Source: Cephalotus follicularis (lineage: Eukaryota > Streptophyta > Magnoliopsida > Oxalidales > Cephalotaceae). Taken from it: DNA of 64,000 bases. The notes under the pieces are model-generated. The model did not search any database and was not told where the DNA came from. It was given only the letters and a program-made list of their open reading frames with translations. The stretch is from positions 124,001 through 188,000 of the forward strand of contig BDDD01001651.1 of the NCBI GenBank assembly GCA_001972305.1. Reading direction: 5' to 3'. The translations under genes were made by a program, and so were the position numbers. Below, piece after piece: positions 1 through 12,500 of this stretch. Position 1 is the first letter of the stretch, and each line of letters starts with the position of its first letter.

Positions 1-341
1 GTCATATTAATAAAAACACCCACGTGTCTTGTGTCATATACTGGTATGCGGAGGATGCAATCAAGAGGTTAAGAGATTAAGAGATGTACATCACAGTTAT
101 GCGGAGGGCAAGTACATCACAGCTCTAAAAGCTGGAGCTAATGAATCTGCTCTAGTTATTATGAAACCTTCCCTAACTAGCCGAACTACAGTGGCAGGCT
201 ATTCAAAATCCTATTAATTCAGGTCACACAACGACTTGTAAATACACAATTGTGCCCAGGTACTACTGTGTGTACATTATTGTCAGTGAGAGGTTAAGAG
301 ATGTACATGACTGCTCTAATTGTATGATGACTTAAAAATGG

Positions 342-396
342 CTGAGAGGGAGAGTATATAAGCTTAATAATGTCTGAGAGGGAGAGTATATAAGCT
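342..396 (+). repeat. Two-copy 32-bp repeat, each with a TATATAAG
   Basis: A 23-base unit starting CTGAGAGGGAGAG and ending TATATAAGCT occurs at 342-364 and again, identical, at 374-396. Each copy carries a TATA-like core. No coding region directly downstream supports a promoter role, so this is recorded only as a repeat. Confidence 0.7.
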
Positions 397-405
397 ATTG
401 ACCGA

Positions 406-457
406 TTCAGTAAATAAATTCAATAAATAAATTCAATAAATAAATTCAATAAATAAA
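406..457. repeat. 13-bp tandem repeat, four copies
   Basis: The unit TTCAATAAATAAA is repeated four times without gaps; the first copy differs by one base (TTCAGTAAATAAA). Simple AT-rich minisatellite. Confidence 0.9.
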
Positions 458-645
458 CAGTTATACGATAATCCAAATCACCGCCAGTAGCATCTATAAA
501 TAAATTAAATCCTCGGCTCAAATTTAAAAAACAAAAACAAAAACCAGGGGATGCAACAATTCAAGAACGGGCTAAGAAATAATCAGTCACAAATAATGAT
601 TCACCAACTAAAAACAAAAACAAAAGAAAAAGAAGTGACTAACCT

Positions 646-1010
646 AGTTTATACACGCTCTCAACTGTCTAAGTCGGGAGAGTGAGAGGGAGAGGAGAGG
701 AGATGATGAGGATACGTCGTTGACTCGTTGTCGACTTGCCGTTGCTAACGAAATCGGATGAGGAGGCAAGGAGACGAGGAGGAGCCGCCGTTGACAGTGC
801 TAGGGTTGCGAACGAAATATGGAAACGGTGTGCGTCTGTGATTTGCGATTTGGGAATTGGGAGAGGATGGCGAAATGTTGAAGCGTGCGTTTTGCTGCAA
901 CAAGTACAATGCGGTGCGGAGTGTGTAATGGACTGGTCAGTGAGCTCACTCACTGGGCTATAATCCCGAAGGCACAAGCACAGGCCAATTTTAAGCCCAA
1001 ATGCCAATTC
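646..1010 (-). other. Possible first exon or 5' UTR of a minus-strand gene
   Basis: This block is clearly richer in G and C than its AT-rich surroundings. Read on the minus strand it has the pyrimidine-rich, AACCCTAG-containing look of a plant 5' leader, and ends near 644 with a plausible splice donor (AG followed by GTTAGT). A 112-codon open frame (1007-669, minus) spans it but shows no known domain, so a noncoding leader is as likely as a coding exon. The rest of such a gene would lie left of the window. Weak call. Confidence 0.3.
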
Positions 1011-1483
1011 AAATTTTCGGGTATTGGGTGGGCAATTGATGGGTTGTAGGGTTTGTTTGGCAATTGAGATATAAGGGATATTATTAGGGATAAAAATATA
1101 GTCATATAGATTTAAGATTTGTGAGATTAATGTATAATATATGTATATATATATTTGAGATAACGATTAATGAGTGCTATATTGTATACTATTTTAAATA
1201 TGTTGTATATCCAACCTATAAGTATTTAATGATATATTATATAATATATAAGATAATTATGATTCATAATATGACACATATGACTATCAATTATGTTAAT
1301 ATATTATATAAGGTAATAAACATCACATGAGTTTTACTAATAGCTATTTATGACATTAACATATATTATTAAGAGTAAAGTGAATATGAGATGACATATT
1401 ATACTATTATGTGGTGAATTAATATAATTATTATATTTAACATGTATATTTTATAAATATAATCGTTGGATTTGATCTTTTAT

Positions 1484-1506
1484 ACACACACACACACACA
1501 CACACA
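1484..1506. repeat. (CA)n microsatellite
   Basis: Uninterrupted CA dinucleotide run of about eleven units in AT-rich DNA. Confidence 0.95.
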
Positions 1507-2244
1507 TACACAATACATCATGTATGTCGATTTTATCTATATATAGCAATATGATTAGTATGGGTGTTTTATACTAATACATCACATAAGAATATAATAT
1601 ATATCATCTATTACTGATATAAGTTAAATGATCAAAATTCATAATGTATTAATGAACAATACATATGACACAAATATTGAATTAACAATAGTTCTTTTTT
1701 TGTGTAATCAACTAAAAAGTTTCAATTTAGAGATTAAAGTTAAAGTCTTCTTAATTATTATTAGCTAATGCATAATTTATGTTTTATGAATCTAGTTATT
1801 GAAATTGATATTATATCTAAGGTTAATTTATTCACTCGTCTGGATAATTGAATGTCTTAATAATTTTATTTATGGATAGTAATCAAAATTGTTATATTAT
1901 TTTATCGTATATAATTGAAGAATACCTTATTCAATAGAATATCAATCATAAGTCAGATAATTGTATAAGACATAACACTTATTATCTTGTATTAAGTATT
2001 TCTCATATGCAATTAGGCACTCTCTTCTTTAATTTTATATTAGAGTTTTAATTGATATAGTTTTATTTCTATTGTTTTAATATTTTTTGTTGACTATAAT
2101 TGAAATAAAAATGTTTAACAAATATAAGTAAAATGTTTGGTACAACTTACTGGTTAAAGATCATCTTTATATCCAAGAGGTCATGGGTTCAAACCTTAAC
2201 CTCAATGTAGCCAAAGTATATTTTTATAAATAACATACATATTA

Positions 2245-2480
2245 TCGAGCTTATCAACGAGCCTCTAATCGAGCCTATTAACGAGCCTCTTAACAAACTT
2301 CTAATCGAGCCTCTTAACGAGTCTGTTCGCGAACATTAACGAGTCGAACGCTTCTCTGTTCGAGCTCGACTCGTTAATCTTAACGAGCTTAAAAATCGAG
2401 CTCGGTTCGTTAAGCTTATCGAACGAACACAAACGAACTCTTATCGAGCCGAGCCACAAGCTGCTCGCGAACAGCTTGGT
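2245..2480. repeat. Degenerate CGAGCC/TTAACGAG repeat block
   Basis: Short units built from ATCGAGCCT and TTAACGAG recur about every 17-20 bases, then continue as partly palindromic GAGCTCGACTCG-type sequence. Similar CGAG-rich blocks are common dispersed repeats in plants. I cannot assign a transposon class. It is preceded by a GGGTTCAAACC motif at 2185-2195 that resembles a polymerase III B box. Confidence 0.5.
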
Positions 2481-3825
2481 TCGCTTGAAGCCCTAATCAC
2501 ATACTTAAACAAGACCACAACCTAGTGGTATCTAACTCACTTTGGAGTAGTCACATGCATAAACAGGACTACAAACAAGTAGGGGTATCATCTGAGAAAA
2601 TTCCAATATCAAATTATTCAGCTGCATCCTGTAATTAACACCGCACCTTCATTAGCAGTTTATTTTATTTTTATCAGAGAAAAAAAGAAGACCCCACACA
2701 GTCATTAATTTTTATTATCATTAATTCGTTGAAAAAATAATTATTCTTTATTTTTTTTTGCCCTTTTATCCTGTTTTGCAAGAAGAATCTGCTACTAAAC
2801 AATTGGTACATTATTACAATAAAAAATGAAACCAATAATTTGCTTTAACACTTGTGTGCTGCTTGCTGGCTATTTTATCCCCACCGTCACAATCACATAG
2901 AAACTATTAGTCTATCATATCTGCTGAAAGCTCACCACTCTACAAATTCAATCATGCATTAATTAGAATATCAAAATTAAGTGTTTTTTTTTCTACTTCA
3001 AACAATTATGATCACAAAAAGGTAACGTTAACCGTTCAAATCCAATTTTAATATGATGGATTGCTCCTACAGAACCAAACAAAACATTTATTTTTATTTT
3101 TGAAAAAACACTGTTACTTGAAGCTAAGAGATACCATGGAAACTGAAAAGCTAAAATATATGCTCCCTCCACTTACAAGAAACTAAGGTCTTATTATTAT
3201 TATTTTTGTTCAAGGTCTTATTGTTAAAGATCTATCTATACTTAGGAAGGGAAGAGTATGTCATTGAAATTGAGAGAAAAAAAATTATGTATCGTATATA
3301 GTGGTGGATTTCCATGACTATCTAAGGGCATATGCAGAACTCATATACACGTATGTATATTTTTCAGGATACAAAATGAAAATATAATTGTAAAAACAAA
3401 ACAAATATATATATAATTTTCTCAAAATATTCGGGATGCAATTACGCACTTGCGTTAAGCTTTGCCACTGTTTATATAACATATAACAATCAGAGTTTTT
3501 TATTTATTTATAATTTGGTTACTTCTGCAACTACTTCATTTTAATGGATCTAGTCACGCATTAAAATTCAAGTCAAATAGCCAACAAATATATAACCTGA
3601 TGAGACTTCTCAAGATTAGTAAGTCAGTGGTTTGAGCCTACTACCCATAATGTAATAAAAAAAAAAAATTCAATTCAAATAGTACAAAGCTTCCTCAAAA
3701 ATAAAATTTGGACCAGCTAAACATGGCAAAAAGTAACATTGTTTACGATATAAACCTACTTTGTCGGCAAATACTACTTTTCTCTGACTTTCAACAAGGA
3801 AAATACAAAAAAAATAGTAGACCAT

Positions 3826-3845
3826 TATATATATATATATATATA
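3826..3845. repeat. (AT)n microsatellite
   Basis: Alternating AT run of about ten units, no associated gene. Confidence 0.9.
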
Positions 3846-4787
3846 AGGTCTACTTAATCTGGGTTTACACAATAATTTTTTTTTATTTTTGATACTGAAG
3901 ATATAAAGTCAGAGATGATACCTTTCAATTCAATTAATTGTTAGGCAATTTAATTTCATGGTTTTTACTTTTACTTTTTCTCTTGTTTAATGGTTTAAAT
4001 TTTATTAATCACCTTTGGTGGATCGACGATCATCGAGATCGCCTACCTAATCAAAGACAAAAACGGCATTAGATGGAGATCATTAGAATTGTGGAACAAG
4101 GGCCTCGTGTTTGATATTTTGAAAAGTAAGCCTTTCTTAAGTTAAACACCCCACCTTTGATACATAAGAGCTTTCCGTCTAAATGGCAAAGATCTCTATA
4201 ACGGAGCAATGAAACATCATGTCATGTTTATTTTACCCCATATTGTGCACCACAGTTTCATAGTCTGAATGAGTTTATACTTAACATGCATGACTTAATC
4301 TTTGAGACAAGCATATGACTATCGGCAGGATCAATCAGGTAGAATTTTGAATTATTTAGAATCATATCAAAACATAATATTATATGCATAAGACAACTAT
4401 TGTGTTTTAGGTATAAGGTGTGACATCCGTGTCCCAGTCAATTTTTGACCTTGTCCCTGTGAGCCAAGTGGCTTTCTGTCTGTCAGTGAGTCGCATAATT
4501 TCATGTTTGGCATACATGACATATTATACATATTACTCAAGTTTTATACAAATTTATACTACTTAAGAAATTATAGCTATGATCAATTAGATTTTTTTTT
4601 CTCTCTTTCCAAACTGCTTTCAAAGTTTTTCGTAAATTCGCGTATCTTACTGATATTGTATTCTATCTGCTTTTCCATACAAAAACTACCTTATATTTGT
4701 TAAACTGATAAAAATATCAAGTGACCAGTCCATTGATGAATTTGGGTTCGACCGGCACAAGGATCGGATGACGGGTCGAGTCGTAGC

Positions 4788-4796
4788 TTATAAAAG
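4788..4796 (+). promoter_or_regulatory. LTR TATA box
   Basis: TTATAAAAG is followed about 15-80 bases downstream by a nearly pure CT leader (4801-4882). This is the usual arrangement of an LTR promoter and start region. Inferred from position and composition only. Confidence 0.5.
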
Positions 4797-5555
4797 TTCT
4801 CTTCTCTTATTTTTCTTTCTCATTTTTGCTATTTCCCTCTATCTCTCTTCTCTCTCTCTTCTCCCTTCTCTCTCTCTCTACACACAACTTTAACCTTGTT
4901 GTTCGAAATCTTCCCGGTATCGGATCGACGCAAGACCACCACCATTGGACTCCTCTCTGTCGGGGCTTCCTTCTGTCACCAAAGTCTCCGCCATCCATCG
5001 CCATTGACTGCCGTTGACCGCCGTGGGCTGACACTGACCGGGATCCTACCACTACCATCTGAAAGCCCCTCTCCCGACCTACCAAAAAGTCTGAAGGAGC
5101 ATTGTCATTTGGCCACCAGAAGTGCCTGAAACAACCATAGGAAGGTCGCGGCTTGTGCTGTTCCGACGAACTCCTTTCCGTGCTCCGTTCAGAGTTCTGA
5201 GACCATAGCCCGACTCCTTTCGACGAGACGAAGCTAACCGCACCAGCCCCGTGATCAACCGAGGCCGGTAAGGCAACGCGTGTCACGCACGCACCATCCT
5301 CCGACGACGACGTCCCGCCGGCGTCACCACCATTTTGATCCTTGCCCTCCGCTGACCTTCTGGTTCAAGTTTCATCCAATTTGGACTTCGGTAAGGCCTT
5401 GAACGATTCAAATTGTCTATCTTTAACGTTGGTTTTCTATCCCGATGCATCGGTTTCCGTGTTCATTTTGTTTAATCATTATACTAAATTTTTTTAAGCA
5501 TATTTGATCTGTTTGTGAGGTTGTAAGGTATTTTGGATATCCTGGACACTTTAAC

Positions 5556-8422
5556 TGTGACATTCGTGTCCTTGTACGGTCGGTGTCTGTGAGCCTACGA
5601 GGCTTCTATCTGTCTGTCTGTCTGTCTGTTAATCTGTTTTCTGGCATTCATGATATGCATCATGGCTTTATTTAAATTTTTATGATTTTATTCTGTTGGT
5701 TTTCTGCATAAGAAATTAATTTATCTTTCCGTAAATTAAACAATGTTTTACTGAAACTGCTGCTGATTTCGGAAAAAATAGCCCAAGTGGTATGTCCTAA
5801 ACATCCGATTTCTGTCCGTAACGGTTAAATTCTGGACAAAACTCATTCTGTTATGGTGGAGATTATATATATATCTGAAAATGCAAAAATTTTATTAATA
5901 AATTGGACTCTCTCTCTTCTCTCTCCCGCTCTCTCTTTCCTCTCTCCCGTCTCTCTCTGCCATCTGTCGTCTACCGCCGGCGTCAGTGCCGATCTGACGC
6001 CGGCGAGGGTATCGATCAAACCGCCGTCACCTCCCGAGCACGCCGAGCCCCACCACCGCGCCGGCAACCGCGCTGTTTGCGCGTCGTGAGGTCTTCTCTC
6101 TCTCCGGCTGTTTTCCTTCGTTCCGTCGTCTCCGGTGGTTATCACGGCAAGGCGAGCCCAGATTTGGACTCCTGGCATTGCGGCCGTTCGAACGGCACCA
6201 GCCTCGACCCTTGACGACGTCGACAACGCTGATAGCCGGCGAAGGCAGCCGCGGTCAACGCGGCCGTTCCGGCCAGATGCGGCGACACCAGACCCAACGC
6301 GCCTTAGATCCGTGCTCCCCGGCTTCTAGCGCTCCAGATGCGCCCTCTGCGGCTGATCGGTGACGTGCGTGGCTGTCACGCGCCGGCGACCCTCCGGCGA
6401 GAAATTTCGGACAGTTTTCCGACTCCGTTCTCTGCGGTGATGTGATCCGTTCTAGTTCTGCTGCGGGATTTCGACTCTGTACTCCGTTTCATCAGCTTTC
6501 AGTAAATTCTGAACTCTGTTCCGTTAGTTCTGTTTTCCGTTGTTTTTTGTATTTCTGTATCTGTTTCTGTTGCATATGAACTTAAATTGCTTTTATGACT
6601 CGAATTGGATAACTCGGACAACCACTTGGACTTACTTTAATGTTTTCGAAAGGATGTTTAAAATGAACGTTTAAATGATGTTTTTAATAATCTGATTTCT
6701 GTTTTTGTCGACCGTATAGGTCGTTATGGTTTTCTGACATCTGCACGCATGTCATTGCATAACGCATTGCACGGTTTTGTGCATGTTTAGGTTCTGATAG
6801 TCTGTTGTCTGTTTGAGTTCTGATGGTCTGTCTGTCTGTCTATTGGCAGAGGATCCTGCCTTTGAGGTCGACCATGGAGGCGACCAGTCGAGGGACTCGC
6901 TCGTCTGTACTGTGAGTGGAACACTTTCTTTAACCTTTTTACTCTGAAGTTTCTTTTAATGGTTTGAATGTTTCAAACGTTTTACGTTTTGCTTTCCGTA
7001 TATGAATGAAACTTGATCTGTTTCTATTATGAAAATCTATTTAAGTTAATATCTGAAACTTTCATTTACTGTTTTCAAATGCTCGCACGGTTATAGTCAT
7101 ACTATGACACTATTTTCTGCTATATCTGTATACGATGAGGAAAATGATTTCCTCTATCTGTTTAAATCTGTTTTTATGACGATGATATGTGAAATCTGTT
7201 TTGATGACTCGGATGAGTCTCTGTATTCTGTATTCTGAAATCTGAGTTTCTGTTTTCTGAAAATCTGTTAAATATGTTTAGATGCATGGTGATCTCGGTA
7301 TTGTATTATATATATATATATCTTATGCCCATGAGAGGCTTTGTCTACACGTGTATGACTTTCTGCTGATGCTTGGACACGACGGTGTCCTTGCCACTAT
7401 TTCTGCTGGACGTTCGGCCCGACGGGGCCCAGGCGTCGACCTTACTTAGTAGACCCCATGGCATCTTTATATATTTTTCTGTTTAAACTAAGTTACTATC
7501 ATATATATGTACATATGAAAATCTGAGGATTTAATCTGTTTGAAAGGAATGATATAAATTTCGGTTTTAGAATTGGTCTTGGATTTATATTTCGTTTAAA
7601 ATGTCTTAAATGGTTTTATAAACCAGATTCTGTCTTTTGTTTCTGTTTCTGAATTTCTGTTTTCAGTTTATTTTATACTTTTGTTATATCTTTTCTGCAA
7701 AGATATTTATATGCGAGCAAAACTCCGCGGAGTCTTTTTGTTCCATCTCACTAGTCCTGTGGACTAACCCTCTCATCTGTTTTCTGTTTTTAGTTCTGAC
7801 AGGTAAGTCTGCTGAGCTCTGTCAGCTGGAGTCTGTCTATCTGCTGAGGTGAGACCACATAGGGCATGCTACCAGAGTCAACATATGCATATCATCATTA
7901 CATTAATGTTTTAAATTTTGCATTACTTATATGTTTATATAACTGTTCTGTTTTCATTTAAAAAGGGCTGAGCCCTATTCAGGTTTTAAGTTTTATTTAT
8001 ATGGTTGAGGCGGAGCCCAACCCATTACTTGTTTTCTGTTTATATTGTGATCTGCTGAGGGCTGAGCCCATTTTATAAACTGTTTTCTCCTTCAGGAGTG
8101 TGATCTGTTGAGGGCTGAGCCCATATTACAACTGTTTCCTCCTTCGAGAGTGTGATTTTATAAAACTGTGTTTTTATATACAGGGGGCATAGTCATATAA
8201 ACGAATACTACATGCCCGATTTTCGTAAAATTTTAAGAGTTAGAATTATTTTCAAGTTTTTCAAGAAACTTTTCTGTTTTCTTTCTATTTTGAAGAACTT
8301 TCTGTTTTAAAATGCTTTTCTGAAACTCTGTTCTGCTGAACCTACGAGGTGAGTCTCTGTTGGAAGGCTTGGCCTCGTAGCGGGCATGACGGATTCCAGC
8401 CGAGCTGGGTCCGGGCGTGACA
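5556..8422 (+). mobile_element. Nested 2.9-kb solo LTR of a related family
   Basis: Starts TGTGACATTC and ends GGGCGTGACA, flanked by exact 5-bp duplications TTAAC (5551-5555 and 8423-8427). No gag-pol inside. It shares its start, end and several internal blocks with the surrounding LTR and with the short LTRs of the element at 46693-49445, so all belong to one LTR superfamily. It has its own AT-rich promoter-like stretch (5862-5876), CT-rich leader (5907-5965) and GC-rich zone (5970-6400). The many small open frames in that zone show no domain and I do not call them genes. Confidence 0.8.
7396..7425 (+). repeat. Conserved GC-rich LTR block, inner copy
   Basis: A block containing GGACGTTCGGCCCGA then GGGGCCCA appears here and again at about 9172-9201 in the outer LTR, although the surrounding sequence has diverged. 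A second shared block (CATCTCACTAGTC then TGTGGACTAACCC) lies at about 7746 and 9391. These show the two nested LTRs are homologous. Confidence 0.7.
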
Positions 8423-10000
8423 TTAACTGTAAAAATCGGCACCGTTAAGAACCCTCCGGATTTCTTTTAGACCCTTGGATAATGGACTGTCACTGGATTT
8501 TAGTTTTAATAGTTTAAAAACGTATCTGGACTTTAAAAGTTATAATTTGATAAAACAACAAGAGATTTTAGGCCATTGGCCTTTGTGAGAGATTTGAATA
8601 GTGTTTTTATAATCGTACTTCTGCTATTGTTGGTCGTATAGGTCATTTATAGTTCTCTGACATTTGCACGTATTTCTATTGCATAAGTATTTCACACATA
8701 GTCCGTGTATGAGAGTCTACTTAATTGTTGAGTCTGGTCTGACGCGCATATATCTGTCTGTTGTCTGTATATGGCAGAGGACCCTGCTCCTGTTGCTGGG
8801 TCGGGTGGAGACGGTCAGGCATAGTTGCACATAGTACAGTGAGTGGAACTTTCTGTTTAACCTTACTATTTATGAAACGCTTTTAATGTTTTATTGAATT
8901 CTGAAGATTCTTTTTATCTATGTTATGAACTATTAAATTGAAACTAGTAGCCGTACTCACGGCCTATGTCTTCTATAAACTAGCTTTATAGCAAAGACTT
9001 TTAAGTTACTTTGATTTCTGCTTTAAATACATGCTTTAAATAGTATACATTATTGATGCACTCGGGGACTTAGATCATTGATGATACTGTTACCAACCGT
9101 AGTGGTTTATCTCTGCACGTGTATTGAGCTCTGTTGATACGTGGGTACGACGGTACCTACGTCACTTTCTGCTGGACGTTCGGCCCGATGGGGCCCATGC
9201 GTCATTATTTTTATTTATCAGGGACCCTTGCATCACTTGTATCACTCTGTTTTACTTCTGTTATTACTCTGATTTAATTCTGATTGTATCATGTTTTACT
9301 TCTGTTTATTATTCTGTTTTAGTTCTGTTTTAAATTCTTTTTTGAACCTCGAGTATAGGTGAGCGAGTGTATTATGAGTCTTCTGGTTTCATCTCACTAG
9401 TCATGTGGACTAACCCCCTCCCTGTTTTAAATTTTCTTTCAGTTTTGAGACCGGTGGTCCAGCTCTCGTGACGAGCTTACTTTTCCATTTTATTGTCAGT
9501 CGAGGTATACGTGGAGCTACTTACTACACCTACCGAGTCTGCATGCCTCATTTCTGCATTTCACGCATCTGGGGCATTTTGGAGAGTTTATTTTATTTCC
9601 CATATATGTTTGTATATATTAAATTTACCTCAGTTCTTTTATTTCTGTTTGGTTGAGGCTGAGCCCGACTTTTCTTTTTATCATTTCTGCTTTAAATTGT
9701 GGATTTCCTCCTGCGGGAGTGTGGCTTGCTGAGGGCTATGCCCATTTTTATAAATTGTGTTTTCCTTTACAGGGGGTATAGTCCGATAAACGGATACTAC
9801 ATGCCCGATTTTCGTAAAAATTTAAGAGTTAGATTTATTTTCAAGTTTTTAGAAAAGTTCAACTTTATGATTTACAAATTGATTGAACGGTTTTTAAGTA
9901 GTTTTCAAACTGGTTTTTATATATCACGTGGAAGTTTTTAAAAGGAAGCTTGCCATGTGGTGGTCACATCCGCCTCGGGTGGGACGGTTGTGACATAAGG

Positions 10001-10460
10001 ACTACATGCATAACTGTAATAAAAAACTCATAATTAACAGACATTGATATATATATATATATATATGAAATATCTATTTCTTAATTACTGTACTTGTGAA
10101 TGGTATTTTTCAAATCCAACAATTGAATTTGATATTATATTAATATAAATTACTCATACAAATTTTCAATTCAATCGGATATCTGTAAATATTATATTGA
10201 ATAAGATAATATTTTATTGTTTGTGAGTAAGTTATAGAATAATTAAAATTTTCATCTGAAAATGAAATAATTAGAGATATTCAATTGACCTAAAAATTTA
10301 CATACATGATCTAGACAAATAGATCATAAAATCCATCAATTATATTTGAAAAATAATATTCATAAGTACGATAATTAAGGTGACACTGTAATATATATAT
10401 ATAATCCTACTTTGTCCGTAAATACTTATTTTCTCTCAACTTTTATGAGAACATTATATA
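10001..10460. other. AT-rich DNA with a dispersed-repeat copy
   Basis: No gene. A TA microsatellite lies at 10048-10066. Bases 10080-10390 share the wording of an AT-rich repeat (phrases such as ATCCAACAATTGAATTTGAT, CAATCGGATATC and ACATACATGATCT) also seen near 13650-13950 and, inside a callose synthase intron, near 29920-30185. Confidence 0.5.
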
Positions 10461-11204
10461 TATGGTGTAACGCTCCAAACCTCAGGGGTCAACCCCCAAG
10501 ATTTGACGCACTACTAACAATGTCATTCAATAAAATTGCAGAAAAAATTAAAACATTTAAATCAATATAATAATAATGCATGCGGAAAATCGAAATAAAT
10601 AATAACATTAGTGGATAGAACCCATTTATACAATTATTAAATATAAAAAACTTTACCATAGGCTGGCAGGTCATAATACAATTTCCCAGAAAATCCAAGG
10701 TCATCAAACGGCATCTGGAAGAGGAGACTTACCCCGGTTCAGTCTTCGATTCGCTGTGAAACTCCACCTGTACCTGACCCATTACATTAAATATGCAATG
10801 GGTCAGCAACCACTGGTTGTGTCGGAACCCCTACCCATGCATGTGTGGAGTGCAATACAGCAGATATAAATATGTATGCAATGAGAGATGCATCAATGAA
10901 CAGTACAAAACATTTATTTATTCAATTACAATCATTAGCAGTCAATCATTAACAGTCCATTATCCATTCTATCATTAACAGTCATTATAAAATCCTTCCT
11001 CGGCATCCCCACTTGGGGAGGAGCGGTAACGCACTCCGGACGTTGAAGGCGGAGAAGCCGAGAGGAATAAACATTATAATTTAGGCAGACCAACTCCTCA
11101 AGTCCTCGGCTGTAGGAAGAGCAATATATGCGTTTTAGGCGTTTTAGGCAGAGGAGAGGAATAAACATTCATTATACAATAAAAATCATTCAGTCAGTGT
11201 GGCT

Positions 11205-11395
11205 CATTTTGGTTTGTGATCCACTGGCTCATCTCAATCGGTGATTCACTGGCTCATCTCGGTCGGTGATCCATTAGGCTATTTTGGTGACCCACTTGGT
11301 TCAACTCAATTTGGTGACCTATTAGGTCATCTCTAGCCTTACTGGCTCATCTCAAACGGTGATCCCCGTAGGGCTCATCTCGGTGGTGATCCAGT
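11205..11395. repeat. Degenerate ~30-bp repeats (GGCTCATCTC / GGTGATCCA)
   Basis: At least six diverged units combine GGCTCATCTC, GGT and GTGATCCACT, spaced roughly 28-35 bases. They lie within the solo LTR and have no coding meaning that I can see. Confidence 0.7.
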
Positions 11396-11559
11396 ACAGT
11401 ACATTTTACTACACTACAATACTATTTCGGTACATTACAGTTCATTTGTGAGGTCTGCCCTTTTGCACATTCACTACACTACATTCAGTCATCATTTACC
11501 TTAATATCATATTTACCAACTCCTGTAAGCATAGCAAAAACGCTTTAAGACCCAAGTAA

Positions 11560-12500
11560 AACGCAGGCATGTGCATGGAGCTAAACGCACCGTTCAAGCA
11601 TTTATTCTTAAATCCCTTCTCATTCGTTAGTTTGCATGCACGCCCAGAACGCGTCCCTGCTTGTGCTAAGGCCATCCCCCGTCATTGCATATCCCAGAGC
11701 CATGGCGCACGAAGTAGCTTACTTGGGGCGTATGACAATGGATGGTGCATGCCCATGGTACATGGAGGACATGCTTGGACGTCATCTGACACACAGGGGC
11801 ATCATGGCAGAGGACAAGCTCGACACGTTGGCGTTGTGGGTAGAGGACGAGCTCGGCAGGTATGCATGGCAGAGGGCGATGGTGCCCTCGGACGCTGGAA
11901 TGGTGCGTGACACGTTCAGAGGACGATGGCGTCCTCCGCACCTTGGCACCTCGGCACACCCCTGGCGCAGGCATGGCGCACCTCGGCATCCTTCCACCTC
12001 GAGAGTTTGGCACCTCGGCGTTTCCACCTCGGGCATTTTCCACCGCAGTACGGAGGATGGAACGCATGCAGAGGACAATGGGTGTCCTCTGCGCTTGTGT
12101 CCTTGGGCGTTCACAGATAGCAGAACGCGTGTAGAGGACAATGGCGTCCTCTACACTGGCATCTCGGGCATTCTTACGGTGGGAGCTCGGCACCGTTGCA
12201 TGCACAGGTCGCATGCGGTGCACAGTGGCGAGCTCGACTTGGCGTCCTCGGCAGTGTGTCCTCGGCGTCTTGCGCGGGTGCGTCCTAGCACAACGGCAGC
12301 AGCACGCAGGCACCTCTGGCGCACGACGATGGCACCCCAGGCGCATAGTAGTGGCTCCTCGGCGTACCGCGGGGGTACCTCAGCACACGGAAGCAGTGCC
12401 TTGGTGCATAGCGGCGGGAGTCATGGCGTGTCGACTGGTGGGTTTGGACGCATGGCGAGGATGTCGCCTTCTGCGCATGCTCTGTTTCCTTTCCTCTCAA
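11560..12500. other. GC-rich core of the solo LTR
   Basis: About 900 bases strikingly richer in G+C and CpG than everything around it, with overlapping open frames on both strands (up to 319 codons on +, 226 on -). Their translations are low-complexity, rich in R, H, G and S, and match no family I know. Open frames on both strands are expected where AT-rich stop codons are scarce, so I read this as noncoding LTR sequence built of degenerate GAGGAC / GGCGTCCTC / CACCTCGGC units. Confidence 0.6.

Larger units (their letters stand above)
1..645. other. AT-rich region, no gene recognised
   Basis: I see no convincing coding region here. A 62-codon open frame at 29-217 has no recognisable domain and is probably chance. 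Two short tandem repeats lie inside and are listed separately. If the 646-1010 block is a first exon on the minus strand, this stretch could be the start of its first intron. Confidence 0.4.
1011..4413. other. AT-rich intergenic DNA, no gene seen
   Basis: No open frame with a recognisable domain on either strand. The stretch holds simple repeats, a CGAG-rich repeat block and short tRNA-like B-box motifs (2185-2195 and near 3632) that could be SINE relics but lack demonstrable ends. Confidence 0.5.
4419..9995 (+). mobile_element. Long solo LTR (gypsy type) carrying a nested LTR
   Basis: The left end is TGTGACATCC and the right end GTTGTGACA. The 5 bases before (4414-4418) and after (9996-10000) are both TAAGG, an exact target-site duplication. 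Removing the nested insertion (5556-8422 plus its duplication) leaves about 2.7 kb without gag or pol, so this is best read as a solo LTR left by recombination between the LTRs of a full element. A TATA box followed by a CT-rich leader supports + orientation. LTRs of 2-4 kb and these termini fit the Tekay/Del branch of Ty3/gypsy, but no protein domain confirms it. Confidence 0.8.

Noticed and set aside
2185-2195. tRNA gene or intact SINE
   Set aside because: Only a B-box-like GGGTTCAAACC is visible; no A box at the right spacing, no cloverleaf and no defined ends.
4807-5286. 159-codon minus-strand open frame
   Set aside because: Overlaps the CT-rich leader and GC-rich zone of an LTR; Arg/Glu-rich tail is the GA repeat translated; no domain.
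5843-6363. Several 60-130-codon frames on both strands
   Set aside because: All fall in the GC-rich zone of the nested LTR, overlap each other and show no family resemblance.
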